Assembly (NCBI RefSeq): GCF_014066305.1
Contig: NW_023501074.1
Span: 1-64,000 of the forward strand
Direction: 5' to 3'
DNA: 64,000 nucleotides
Source of the DNA: Letharia columbiana
Taxonomy: Eukaryota; Ascomycota; Lecanoromycetes; Lecanorales; Parmeliaceae
The notes under the pieces are model-generated. The model saw only the letters and a program-made list of their open reading frames with translations, had not been told where the DNA came from and did no database searches. The position numbers and the translations under genes were made by a program. Each line of letters begins with the position of its first letter. Position 1 is the stretch's first letter. Shown piece by piece: positions 26,784-39,006 of this stretch.

Positions 26784-27520
26784 AATAACGAATTTCGTTA
26801 CTCGCTATATTAAGAGCTATTATATTTATAAGAGATTTAAAACTTATAGAAAGAGTAAATAAGATTTTCTTAAATTCCTTTTTATTTCTAAACGATATTA
26901 ATAAGATATTTTTATTAATTTTATTATATTATTATCTATCTATCTTAGATACGAACGCTTTTATTAATATATTATAATAATTATAAATAGACTTAATAAG
27001 AAGAAGAAATTCGTTCTTTTAAACTCCTTAAAAGTAAAGATAATAGTTTAGATTTTTATCGAATTTATATAGCGAGAGAAAGAATATTTATTTATTATTA
27101 TCTCGAATCGAGGTATCTAATTTACGATATATTTCTAAAGAAGACTATATAAAAGAATTAAATTTAAACTTAAACTCTTTATTACGTTTTATCTCGAAAT
27201 TAATAAATAGATAGAGAACGCTAACGCTACTTTAAAGTAATATCTTAAAATTTATATTAATTATAATTAAGATAATTAGATAAATCTATTATTAATAGTA
27301 GAATTCGAAGCTAATTTCGATAAGAACGCCTTATCGAATATATTATTATTTCTTCTTACTAAAGAATATATTTCTCGTTTAAAAATAGAATTCTTTATCT
27401 TTTGAAATTAATTCTCTAATTAAAGAGCGAAGGGAGATATTAAATTAGCTAATAAGTTTATCGAAAAGATAGATATTATAAGGAATTATTTAAGAAATTA
27501 ACTCGAATAGTTACGAGCTT
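26784..27520 (+). pseudogene. Gypsy-2 integrase, right part (CC half and catalytic core)
   Basis: Resumes directly after the nested element: RITNFVTRYIKSYYIYKRFK, where the paired cysteines of the zinc motif read as tyrosine. A core with IISNRGI near 27.1 kb follows, which corresponds to the conserved SDRG segment with its aspartate turned to asparagine. Next come NANATLK and YINYN, then an AEFEAN-like stretch, as expected for a Ty3/gypsy integrase. TGG and CAG codons are stops. Downstream sequence to 28.25 kb is eroded C-terminal coding. Confidence 0.85.
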
Positions 27521-28254
27521 TATAGAAGAAGTAAATTAATTATTATCGACTCTCGACGTTAGAATTTAGAGTTAAAGATATAATTATACTTAATAAAAGA
27601 AATATTAAAATTATACGCTCTAGTAAATTACTAAATTATAAGAATTTCGAATTATTTAAAATTATTAAAGCTTTAAATAATTTCGCTTACGAGTTAGAAC
27701 TTCTAATTTTTATAAACGATATTTATTCTATCTTTTATTTATAACTATTATATCTCGATAATAGCGATCTACTACTAGAATAGATTGAGTTTTTACTATC
27801 ATCTATCGACGTTAACGAAGAAGATAAAATCTACGATATTAAAGAAATAGTTTAATTTAAATTAGATAAATAAAAGAATAATTTCTTAACTAGTAAGAGA
27901 GGATATTTAATATATAAAATTAGATATAGTTCTAAGATTAAAGAAAATCTATTCTAGTAATTATTTACGGATATAGTAGAATATTCGAATCTAATAATAG
28001 ACTTTTACTATTATTACCTTAAGGTCGTTAATCTTTATTTATTATTTAAAAGGTTTTTAGAATAGTTATCTTTATTAGCGCTATTAATTTATAATAGCTA
28101 TATTAACTTATAAGAAGATTTTAAATTCGTAACGAAATATTAAATTAACGTATCTAAGAATATTACTTTATATATATCTAGATATACTTTTTATAAGATC
28201 GATATCTACTATATAGTAATCGTCGTCGAAGCTTCGAATTAAAGAGGAGGGTAA

Positions 28255-28427
28255 TATTACGATTTTAATAATCTTACTTATATTATAACTTAATTAAGCT
28301 TAGCGTATTAAGGCCTTTCGATCTTTCTATCTTATTATAAAGTCTATACTTATAATAATTCTATATAGATAGTATTCTCTTTATACTATAATATAGAGTT
28401 ATTATATATATTATTAAGTTTCTAATA
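28255..28427 (+). repeat. Gypsy-2 right LTR
   Basis: Starts TATTACGATTTTAATAAT immediately after the purine tract at about 28241-28251 and ends near GTTTCTAATA. No clean target-site duplication could be fixed because both flanks are AATAAT-like. Confidence 0.85.
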
Positions 28428-28479
28428 ATAATTTATCGTAATAGAAAAAACGATTAAATTTACTAAAATAACTCTATAT

Positions 28480-28892
28480 TATTAATATATATAAAAGAAT
28501 AAGATAGAGTTAAGCTTAAAAATCTTAAATTTATATATATAGTTAATTATAAATTTAGAGTTATTACGCTCTTTAATTTAATCGACTAAGTTATCGCGAG
28601 TAAATAAATTAATATTTATAATAATTAAAAAAATATAGTCGAATAGCTCTAATTAAAAAATAGATATATATTATTTAATTTTAAAATAATATTTTATTCT
28701 CTATTAAATTTTTTTAAATTATAGAACGTAATATAAGTATTTAAATAAAAAAAGAATTATTAAATTTAGTCTTATAAATATTTAAAGATAAGAAATTTAA
28801 ATATCGCTTATTAAAGATCGCTTATTAAAATTTACTCGATAACTCTAATAGAAAAAAATAATTATAAATTTAATTTATAGATCTTTACTTAT
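28480..28892 (+). repeat. family R copy, left flank of Gypsy-4
   Basis: Starts TATTAATATATATAAAAG and ends GATCTTTACTTAT, one middle block. Together with the copy at 33617-34176 in the same direction it brackets the minus-strand Gypsy-4 coding region. This is the strongest positional hint that R copies are LTRs of that element. Confidence 0.65.
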
Positions 28893-29849
28893 CTTATAAT
28901 AAAATAATAAAAATATTAAGTAAAGATCTTTTTTAATAATAGCGTTAGCGTAGAGTTCTTAAATAAATCTTTTCATAATTATCTTAGATAAAAATATATC
29001 TATATTAATAATATCTACTTTAATATAATATATTCTTTTTATAGTAGAGTTTAATAGATAACTAAATAATATAATTATTTTATTTACTTATATTTTAATA
29101 ATAGTAAATATAGAAGAGTATATATATAGTATAAATATTAACTAGAAATATATTTAATCTAATTAATATTTATATCTTATTTTAACGTTTTTACTTACTT
29201 ATTAATAACTTATATAATTATTTTAAAATCTTTAAAAATAAGAGATTTATTATTTATTATTAATTATTTTCGCTTATTATTTATCTATTTATAGACTTAA
29301 ATTAGCCGCTAATATTAATAAAGTTAATATATAATAAATATTAATTATACTCTTCGCTTTAATTAATTAATTTAATCTTATATTAGACGTCTTTCTTAGA
29401 CTTAATCTTATTAATAATTTCTTTAATTTTCTAAAGCTTATTATTATTAATAAACTTAAAAATCTATATAAAGATTTTCGCTATATTACTATAATTGCGA
29501 ATATAATAAAACTTAAATAATAATATATAAAAGATATTATAAATTTTATATATTAAAAGTAAGAATAGATAATATATTTACGCTTCTATCTTATTTATAA
29601 TTTAAAATAAATTTATAAATTTATAAAATAATTTCTTATTTAGACGTTCTTACTTTAAATTCTTAATTATTAATATTATTAAACTATTTATTTTATAACT
29701 TTAAAATTAATATATTTTATTATAATACTTAAATTAAATCGTAATAGCGCTATAAAAGCGCTTTACTATCTTATTTCTTAATATTTATAACTTCTTTATT
29801 CTATTATTTATAGCGAATATCTTCTCTTTTAATAAAGTCGTTTTTAATA

Positions 29850-30350
29850 TTTTAATAAATTTTAGAATAATATTATTTTAATAGAGAATTATTAACTATT
29901 TATATAATTAAACTCTACTATTTATAATTATTTTATCTAAATATTTTATTTATCGTTAATAAATATATATAAAAAATATTCTAATATCTAATTCTATTAC
30001 TTAATTTATATGTTAGTTTACGAGTAAAAAATAATATTTATATATTATTTCGTTTTAAAATAAAAGTAAATAATAAATTAAAAGCTATTAATAAATATAG
30101 AGCCTTTATTATTAATAATATTATTTAATATATTATAGTAATATATTATTTCGAAATAAAGTACTTTCGCTAATTAAGCGATATCTATTATAATAAATAT
30201 AGAAATATATTTTACTATTTTTATAAATTAATTTATTATAACTAAAATAATATTATAGATAAAAACTTTATATTTACTCTCTAATAAATCGATAATAAAA
30301 TCTATGGTAATTTTCTTCTATAATTTAATAATAATAATTAATAACTTACT
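29850..30350 (-). pseudogene. Gypsy-4 integrase core remnant
   Basis: Minus strand reads KKITIDFIIDLLES, then IIYYYNILNNIINNKGSIF at about 30083-30140, then ILEYFLYIFINDK and IVEFNYIN. This is the series of the Ty3/gypsy integrase core in which SDRGS has become NNKGS and histidine and cysteine positions read as tyrosine. It is interrupted by TAA/TAG where glutamine and tryptophan belong. Confidence 0.78.
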
Positions 30351-31599
30351 TTAAGCTTTTATTTTAATAAAATTTATAAATAGATAATTTATATATTTTT
30401 ATAGTGTTAAAGTATCTAAATAATAAATTATTATAATATTTATTAACAAGCTCTTTTCTTAAAGATTTTATCTTTAAAATATAAAGGCGATTATTATATT
30501 TCAATAATTCCTCGAAATCTAAGATTTATATTTAATTACGTACGCGATACTTAGTTATTAACTTTTTAATATTAATTCAAAAAGAGATTACTTAATTATT
30601 ATAGATTTAAAAATCTCATATTAATATTATTATTAATCTTTAAAATATATTATAAATTATCTCTTATATAATCTTAGATTCTCTTTTAGAAATAATTATT
30701 TAAATATTAATAATATGAAATATAAATATTATAATTACTATAAGCTTCTTATTTCTTTATAACTATTTATTACTAATTTAAAATATAAGCTTATTCTATA
30801 ATATTAATATTAATTTAATATTTATTTATAAGATTTTTTTATAATTAAGATATCGCGATATAAAGTTAATAGAATTTAATTTATTTATTTAATAAAAAAT
30901 CTTAAAGTTATAAATAGCTAATCTTAGTATTTAATAAATTTATCTAAAATTTAATTTCTTTTACTTTATAAAGCTTTTAAAATTATTAAAATTAATTAGA
31001 ATTTTAATATAAAATATATTATCTTCTAGATAGTAATATTTTTATTTTATAAATATTATAATAACGAGTAACTCTTAATTATAAATCTTATAATTTTACT
31101 TTATAAACATTATTTTTCTAAATTAAAACTATTATTAATTATTAATTATTAGTCTTATCTAATTATAAAATTATAGTTTTTAAATTAACGTTAAAAGCGT
31201 TAATCTTAAAATATAACTTTAAATTTAAATTATAATAATATAAAGATAATATAGTTATAAAAGTACTTTAAAGCTATTTAAACGCTAGATTAATATTATC
31301 TATTTACTCTAATAATCTAATTTTTTTATTATTCTTACTTTTTTTAAAACGTTAATAAATAATATTATTATTTTAAAATAGCTATAGATAAATTATTAAT
31401 AGAAATTAATAATTTATAAAAAGATTTTTAATAATTTTTAATTTTTAAATAATTTTTAATAATAGCGATATATTTTTAATTTATTACTATATATTCGATA
31501 TATATAATAAATATTAAAAACTAAATCTATTTAATATAGAATTTATATTTTTTAAAATTAGCGTATAATTAAAAGTAGCGTAAACGCTTAAGTATTTAT

Positions 31600-32010
31600 T
31601 TAATATATTATTAATACTTCGCTAATTTAATATTATAAATTAGAATATTATTAAAATATATTATATCTATTAAATCTATTAAATTTATAAAAATTTAATT
31701 ATTAATATATACTTAAAAGATTATTAATATATTAGCGAGCTTAAAAAATATAATTAAATATTTAAAATAATCGTAGTAATTATAGAATATCATTTTTTAC
31801 TTTTTATCTTTTTTAATTTTAATTTAATAATAGATATTCTTAAAGTTTAACTTTATAGAGATTTTAAATTTATATAAGCGATTTAAAGTCTTAATAACTA
31901 GAAATAGCGAGTATTAACTTTTAATAGTTATTACGTTTAGACTTTAATAATTAATATAAAAATAAAGCTTTTTATTCTTTTTAGAAATAAAAAAGATTAA
32001 TACTTTAACT
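31600..32010 (-). pseudogene. Gypsy-4 reverse transcriptase remnant
   Basis: Minus strand reads FFISKKNKKLYFYINY, then SLNVITIKS, KISIKLNF, IFFKLANI and IYFNNILIYN. The YLDD box is YFNN (31647-31658), with both aspartates replaced by asparagine through G-to-A changes. Order and spacing of the motifs are those of a Ty3/gypsy RT. Confidence 0.82.
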
Positions 32011-33616
32011 AAAAAAGTTAAATAATAAAATTAATTTTTCTAAAAAGAATTCTTTAAATAGCGTTATAATTTTATTTATTTTATATAAAATAGATTATAT
32101 AAGAGATTATATAGTAACTTCTTATCGCTTTTAATTTTAATAATATAATCTCTTTACTTAAATATTAATAAGATCTCTATCTTTTTATAAAAAAAAATTA
32201 TTAAACTTTAATAACTTTTAAGAGAGCTTTAAATTACGCTCGCTTTTTATTTTACTTCGCGCTATTATAGTATATATAATTATAATTATATTTAACTTTT
32301 ACTTAATAACTTAAATAAATTTATTTAATTCTTTAATCTATAATTTATTAATATTAATATTAAATTATTATTACTTTATCGCTAGATCTAATAAGACTCA
32401 TAATTAATTTAAAATTCAATATATTTAATACGATATTAAAACCTTTTTAATTAATAATATAGAAGAGTATATTATTTCTATTATTTAATTATAATTATTT
32501 AGCTAATACGCGCTATAGTAATATATACTTTAATCGCTTAAAACCTTTAATTATAATAAACTAGCTTTATAAAATTCTAAATTCTATTAAACTATGAATT
32601 TTTATGAATTTTTATAAATTTAAATTAATATATACTTTAATATTAAGTAGAGTAATAAACTATCTCTATTTACTTTAAAGCTTTATTTACTCTTTCGTAA
32701 AAATAGAAGAAATTATATTTATTAATTATTATTCTTATCTTACTTCTAAGACGATTATAACATCTTTTTTTAATACTATATCGATATTAATTATAGACGA
32801 TTTATTAAGATCTAGATATTTAAATATTTAATAACTTTATTTATTATAATAAAAATAAGTATTCTTCTTATAATTAAAGTTAAAAGATTTAACTTTATAC
32901 TTTACGCTATTATCTTAAATACGCGCTACTTTAATATCGCCGCTTAAAATTAATTTAAACTTTAAAATTTAATTTTTTAAAGGCTTATTTCTGGTGAATT
33001 CTCTTAAAAAGATTTAAATAGAAATCGCTATTAAATCGTATACGTTTTAAAATCTTTTTCTATATAAAAGTCTAAATAAGAATTTCTTCTAATTATTTTA
33101 ATATACTATTAATATTTAAAATTCTATTTTTAAGCTTTAATCTAAGCTTAGCTAAGAAGAAATAAATTTAAAATAAATTTAAAAATAAAGATAAATAAGT
33201 CTCTAACTTCTTTAGATAGATTTTAAAAATAAATATCTTTTAATTAAAGCGGTATTTAACTTTTCTTTATTTTTTATAAATAAGAAGATAGCGATTTATT
33301 AGATTCGCTATTAAATTAAATAAAAACTACTTAAAGAATTTAAAGGTTATATCTTTTAGACTATAAATTTAATAGTATTTATATTATTAAATATTAAGAT
33401 TATCTTTTAAAACTTATATATAATATATAATTCTTATTAAATATTTAATAAAATATTTAGAATTTATAAAAAATTTAATTTCGATTTTATAGAATTAATA
33501 TAGATATTCTCTTTTATTAATATCTTTATAAAAATATATTCTTTTAAAATAAAATATTTTTATTTTAATTAATATATTTATTAAAGATATAATAGAAATT
33601 AATATAAATAAGTTTT

Positions 33617-34176
33617 TATTAATTAGTATATATAAAAGAATAAGATAGAGCTAAGCTAGAAAATCTTAAGTTTATATATATAGTCAATTCTAAATTCGAT
33701 AGATCTACGCTTTTTAATTAGATATCGCGAGTAAATAAATTAATATTCGTAATTATTAAAAAAATAGATATACGTTATTAATATATAGAATAAATTTTTT
33801 ATTTTCTATTAAAATTTTAAGATTTTTTTTTAGATTATAGAACGAATTATAGGCTAATAAATAAAAAATAAATTTTTAAATATACTCTTATAATTATTAA
33901 AGCGCAAGGAATTCAAATATCGCTTATTAAAGTTCGCTTACTAAAGATCGCTTACTATTACGATACGTTAAGGCCTTTTTTAAAGCTATTACTTATTTAA
34001 ATCTAGCGTAACTTAATAGCGTATATCTCTACTCTACGAGTATATAGAATAATTAATATCTTTTATATTATTATAAATTTATAATCTAATTATTTATTTT
34101 CTTAATACTTATCTATTTACTCGATAGTCTTAATTAGAAAAAATTATAAATTTAATTTATAGACCTTTACTCGTTA
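33617..34176 (+). repeat. family R copy, right flank of Gypsy-4, with a solo LTR inside
   Basis: Starts TTAGTATATATAAAAGAATA and ends GACCTTTACTCGT. It is longer than other single-block copies because a 152-bp solo LTR (33956-34107) sits between the CGCTTACTAAAG repeats and the CTCGATAG block. Confidence 0.65.
33956..34107. mobile_element. 152-bp solo LTR with 5-bp target duplication
   Basis: Starts TATTACGATACGTTAAGGCC and ends CTTAATA, flanked by CTTAC (33951-33955) and CTTAT (34108-34112). The same start and an AAGGCCTTT block occur in the Gypsy-2 LTR, so it may belong to a related family. Its presence inside an R copy dates it as younger than that copy. Confidence 0.6.
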
Positions 34177-34180
34177 TAAA

Positions 34181-34911
34181 TAATAAGTTAATATTATAAA
34201 ATTTATAATTTTAAATCTTTAATATAACTAACTCTTATTCTTATTTTAAATAATACTTTTCGATTTTAATAAATATAAGATATTATTTTATAATAAGATT
34301 TTTTATTAATAAAAAATTTTCGAATTAATTATTAGCGCTATAGCGGCTATTAATATTATCTTTATTATCTACTATATAATTTAAAAATAAATTTAATATT
34401 ATAATAATAATAGATCTTTTTTTAAAAAATATTAAGATTAAAATTATAAAAGTATAATTTATTAGTAATTAGCTAGCGGATATAAATTATAAAAAATATA
34501 ATATCGTTATAGAGTTTAATAGTATATTTAATAATAAAACTAAAACTAAAACTACTTATTATTTATTTATTATATCTTATTTAATTTATCTAAAAACTTA
34601 CTTTTATTTTAATAATAATATATTAATATATTAAATTTTAAATTTTTTATAAATTATAATATAGTTAATAATTAAGACGTTTATTTTCTTTACTATTTTA
34701 ATTAATTTCTCTTTAAATATAAATATAAATATTTATTATTTTAATCTCTTAATATTTATCATTTTAATTAAGAGTTTAATTATTATTCAATTAATTTATA
34801 TTAAAAAAATTGTTTATTAATATTATTATTAATATTTAATTTTTATTATAATAAATTATCAAATTTAATCTCTTCTATTTTAATTATTATAAAAAAATAA
34901 ATTAGTAAATA
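34181..34911. other. very AT-rich DNA, no feature
   Basis: Sequence with very little G or C between the right end of Gypsy-4 and a foldback element. No reading frame or repeat boundary was recognised. Confidence 0.5.
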
Positions 34912-35217
34912 TAAATAGCTATTACGCGTATAGCCTCTATCTTTTAAATATATAATTTTTTCTTTATATTAAATATATATAATTTTAGAAGCTTTAAAAT
35001 TAATAATTTTATTATTTATAAAATAATTATAAATAAATAAAATTCTTTTTTTTTTTAAGAAACTTCTTTTATATATACTCGCTTCTTTACTTTTATAATA
35101 TATTAATATTTAAATAAATTAGCTCTATTAAAAATTAACAATTAAATTTTAAAGATATAATTTAAATATAAAGAATATTTATATTTAATAGATAAAGGCT
35201 ATACGCGTAATAACTAT
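34912..35217. mobile_element. foldback/MITE-like element of about 300 bp
   Basis: The left arm (from about 34912: TAAATAGCTATTACGCGTATAG, then CCTCTATCTTTTAAATATA) and the right arm (ending about 35217 with CTATACGCGTAATAACTA) are imperfect inverted repeats of about 65 bp. The interior is AT-rich and non-coding. No transposase and no clear target duplication was seen; the family is unknown. Confidence 0.55.
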
Positions 35218-35753
35218 CTATTTATAATATTATATTATAAATTAATATATAAATAAGATATTTTAATTAAAATCTCTATATTTAGAAGTATAAGTAGTTA
35301 TTTTAATTTTTATTTTAATTAATAACTAATTATATTAATTTTTATTTATCTTTATTCGATAAATTTAATATAATAACTATTATTATTATAGCGATTACTA
35401 TTATAACTATTATTATTATAATAGAAATAGTTTATTATTATAATCTATTATTATAGCTAATAATATTAAAATTTAATATAGAAATATATCGAATTTAGTT
35501 CTTATACTTCTTAGTTATTATATTAATTAATTATCTAATTATATATTATATTTAAATACTAATCTCGAAGAAATTTAAAGAATTAATTAATTTATTTTAT
35601 ATAATATATATTATATCTAAATAATTTTAATAAATATTACGATATTATAATTATACGATTAGTCGTTAATTAGAATAATAATTAAAATAGCTACTTATAC
35701 TTTTAATTATAGAAATCTTAATCGAGATATTCTATATATATATTATTTTATAA
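35218..35753. other. AT-rich DNA, no feature
   Basis: No recognisable coding remnant. A short stretch with GATTACTATTATAACTATT-type repeats occurs near 35.39-35.43 kb. Confidence 0.45.
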
Positions 35754-36599
35754 TATAACGAGTAAAGATCTATAAATTAAATTTATAATCGTTTTTTTTA
35801 ATTAGAGCTATCGAGTAAATTTAATAAGCGATATTTAATAAGCGATCTTTAATAAGCGATATTTGAATTCCTTATTTTTAAATATCTATAAGATTAAATT
35901 TAGTAATTCTTTTTTTATCTAAAAGCTCATATTACGTTCTATAATTTAAAAGAAAATTTTTAAAATTTTAATAGAAAATAAAAATATTATTCTAAAATTA
36001 AATAATATATATCTATTTTTTAATTTAGACTATCGAGCGAACTTTAATAAGTAAACTTTAGTAAGCGATATTTGAATTTCTTACGCTTTAATAATTATAA
36101 GACTAAATTTAGAAATCTCTTTTTTATATAAGAGCTTATATTTTATTTTATAATTTAAAAAAAATCTTAAAATTTTAATAGAAAATAAAAAAGTTATTCT
36201 ATATATTAATAATATACGAAGATTAATATTAAAAGTTCTAGATATATTAAGATAAGAGTTTAGATAAGACTAAGTACTTAATATACTTTCAAATTTCATA
36301 AATAGTATTATTATTCTTTATTTTAATAAGTACTAGTACTCTATATAATAGCGACGTTATATATATATACGAAGTATATATATAATAGCGATATTAATAG
36401 AATATATAATAGTAATAATATTAAAGTACTAGTTATAGCGCCGAGGAATAGAGAGAGAGTATAAAGACTTTTAGTATATAAGTCTTATTTATATAATATA
36501 ATAGATAGAAATCTTCTTACTATTCTCTATCTTAATTATCTTTTATTAATATATCTAATATTTAAAGTATTAATTATAATAATAAAACTCGAATTTAAG

Positions 36600-38990
36600 T
36601 ATTTACTTTAACTGAGGCTAGGATTACTACTAAAATTATTACTATAATTATCGAAATATCTTATTAAATTATTAATCGATTTTAGAAATAAGCTCGTAAT
36701 AGAGGATATAATTTTACTATATTTAAAAAACTCTTAATATTATATATTATAGATAAGTCTAGATTTAAATATTTCTTAATTATTATATCTATACTTAAAA
36801 GTGTAATTCTAGATATTATACGAAAAAACCGCTATAGTTATAAAAAGATTTTCTTTATACTTATTATTAAATAAAAGATTTTATTTATAATAATATTATA
36901 AATACTTAAATATAATCGTTACGAGCGTATTCTATATCTTTCTTAATATATTATTTAGCTCTATAGTCTATTAGAGTCTAGCGTATCTTAATAAAGTTAT
37001 TTATTACTATCTAATATCTTCTATTTATATAGTTATTCGATATCTAATTATCTTATTTAATATATCTATATTAATATTACATCTATATCGATCCTAATAA
37101 TAATAACTTTTAAGTCTATAAAATTATTAAAAAATCGTCTTTTATAGAAGCTATAATAAAAATACGTTATTAATTTACTTTATAATATAAGAATTAAACT
37201 ATAGAAGATTAGAAAAGAGTAATTTAGAGTAATAAAACTAGTATAATCTTAAATTCTCGATAGAGAAAAGTACGTATATAGCGTTAATCTAACGAGATCT
37301 TCGTTAAATCTAATATATAACGTTATTTCGTAGATATTATAGAGTTTATATTCTAGAGGTATTTTTTCTATAATAAAAAGAATTCTTATTATATCTAGAA
37401 CATTAAGATCGCTATAAAAAAAAGAAATATATTAAGAATCTCGTTAAAATTAATATTATTCTAAAATCTAACGTTAAATAAGTTTAGAAATTTAAAATCG
37501 ATATAAAATATATAAATCTTTAAAATTCTTCTAATAAGAAGCTTATATAAAACTTTATTATTAAGATTAAAAAAGTTATTATTAAGAGAAAAAAGAAGAA
37601 AATTAATTAACATCGCTATTAGAAAAAGATATATACGCCTATAAAGGTTGCCATCGAAAGTTCTAAATATTAAAGTTAGAGCTTTAAAACCCTTAACATT
37701 CTTAGTAAATATCTTAAATATCTTAAATATTAATGCTTTACATAGTAGCGACATTAATGCTATATATATAGAGTATATGTATATAAAGTACATAGTAGCG
37801 ATATTACTGCATATATACGGGGTATGCAGTTGCGATATTACTGTGTGCACAGTAGCGATAGCAGCGCAATGCTGTGCATACTTGCGCTGACAAGGGCATT
37901 ATGAGAAATAGGGAATAGGGGGAGAACATGAAGCTTTTCAGTATATATTCAGTGTGTATCTAGTGCAGTAAGTGGACATCTTCCCACTACTCTCCAATCT
38001 TGAACAATGCCTAATGCTTAGAGTATCAAGACTACAGGCACTCGCTTTGACCGAAGCTGGAATTAGATGAAGCGACGTACGACTCGAAACGATGCACCTA
38101 AGACTCGAAAGGAGGCCGAAAAGCGATAGGCCTATTGCTGGAAGCATGAATTATTATAGAAGAGAATTTAGGAGTGGATAGAGCGTATGTCTAGATATAT
38201 TATTGAAGTTATTCGTTTACGAGGCGGTAACGAATATTAAAAGAGCTATAAAGAAGGGGATGAGCGGCCCTATAATTTAGCTGATCGAGCAAATTAGTAT
38301 ATATATAATTATATAAAATATTATATATAGATTATAAAGCTATTTAAGAAATTTATTAAAATGCTAGAAATGCTAAGAATGTTAAGGGTTTTAGCGTATA
38401 TTTAGGACTTTCCGTAGTAACCTTCGTATATTTCTTATATTTCTTCTTTTTATCAGATATAAATTCTTATTTTAAAGCTTTAAAAGTTTATTTAGAAATA
38501 TAAATAAGAAAGACTTAATATAATAATTATAGAAGATAAAGCCTCGATATATATATTAAAGTATTAAGAAGCGATATTTATATTATTTAATATTATTAGA
38601 ATAATTTAATACGATAACTCTTTAAATCTTAATATAATTAAGTCTTATTAGCTATAAATAAAACGTCGTATTACTTAAAAAGATATATTAAGAACTTATA
38701 AGAAAGTCGAATAATAGTAACTATATTATTAAAAGTATAAGTTTATTTAAAAGAGAATTTAGAAGTAAATAAAGCGAATATCGAGATATATTATAAAGAT
38801 AATATATCTTAAAAATAATAACGAGTATAGAAAAGATCGTAAGAGAGATAATATACGATTATATAACTTCGCTAAGCGAGCTAATAAGTATATATATAAT
38901 TATATAAACTATTATTATTAAATAAATATAACTATATAGAAATATTAAGAATATTAAGAGTATTAAGTATTTTAGCGCTATCTAGAACTT
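36600..38990 (+). pseudogene. Tc1 transposase remnant, copy A
   Basis: Plus-strand reading shows an N-terminal helix-turn-helix region (LT-AG, ...ISR-INRL, RGYDFT-like) and then the DDE domain. Around 37220-37245 a reading of *SNKTS corresponds to WSDETS of fungal Tc1 transposases, with tryptophan turned to stop and the first catalytic aspartate turned to asparagine (codon at 37231-37233). This is followed by an FxWRYFFYNKK-like segment. The nested element separates this from the last third of the gene (38429-38990). Not functional. Confidence 0.75.
37642..38426 (+). mobile_element. 785-bp non-RIPped deletion derivative of a related Tc1 element
   Basis: Terminal inverted repeats, left TAAAGGTTGCCATCGAAAGT and right (inverted) CGAAGGTTACTACGGAAAGT, align with the CGGAGGTCGGCATTAAAAGT terminus of copies A and B. 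TA flanks both ends (37640-37641, 38427-38428). The uninterrupted site exists in copy B at about 41410-41435, which confirms a single-TA insertion. The interior keeps the left end plus the first transposase residues (LALTEAGI, about 38041-38066), then jumps at about 38070 to right-end sequence homologous to copy B near 41.7-41.95 kb. It is GC-balanced with normal CA/TG content, apparently escaping RIP. Confidence 0.85.
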
Positions 38991-39006
38991 TTAATATCGA
39001 TCTTTA

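Larger units (their letters stand above)
19997..28427 (+). mobile_element. Gypsy-2: Ty3/gypsy LTR retrotransposon, full-length but RIPped and interrupted
   Basis: Two direct repeats (LTRs) of about 173 bp bound the element, both starting TATTACGATTTTAATAAT (TGTTACGA before RIP) and both running to GTTTCTAATA. A polypurine tract (AAAGAGGAGGG) lies directly before the right LTR. Between them on the plus strand are gag-like sequence, reverse transcriptase (about 23.15-23.68 kb), RNase H (about 23.95-24.35 kb) and integrase (24.8-27.5 kb). The integrase is split by a 1.8-kb nested LTR element at 24976-26778. Without that insert the element is about 6.6 kb, a normal Ty3/gypsy size. All frames carry stops. 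Confidence 0.88.
28480..34180 (-). mobile_element. Gypsy-4: RIP-inactivated Ty3/gypsy element between two R repeats
   Basis: Minus-strand order is RT (about 32.0-31.6 kb) then integrase (about 30.35-29.85 kb). Sequence of about 1.6 kb to the right of the RT would be gag and protease. The R copies at both ends are direct repeats, giving about 5.7 kb in total including a 152-bp solo LTR within the right copy. I did not find a convincing polypurine tract or primer-binding site next to the R copies, so treating them as this element's LTRs is a hypothesis. Confidence 0.6.
36217..39006 (+). mobile_element. Tc1/mariner element copy A (RIPped, with nested element)
   Basis: The termini are RIPped versions of those of copy B: CGAAGATTAATATTAAAAGT at the left corresponds to CGGAGGTCGGCATTAAAAGT in copy B with only G-to-A and C-to-T changes, and the right end TTAATATCGATCTTTA likewise. 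TA dinucleotides flank both ends (36215-36216, 39007-39008), the target duplication of Tc1/mariner elements. It carries a decayed transposase gene on the plus strand and is interrupted at 37642-38426. It keeps about 160 bp near 36.9-37.1 kb that copy B lacks. Confidence 0.85.

Noticed and set aside
37461..38147. Several open frames of 69-129 codons on both strands around 37.5-38.15 kb
   Set aside because: They fall across the end of the Tc1 transposase remnant and the non-RIPped derivative. They do not follow the transposase frame and have no protein-like features beyond AT-driven composition.
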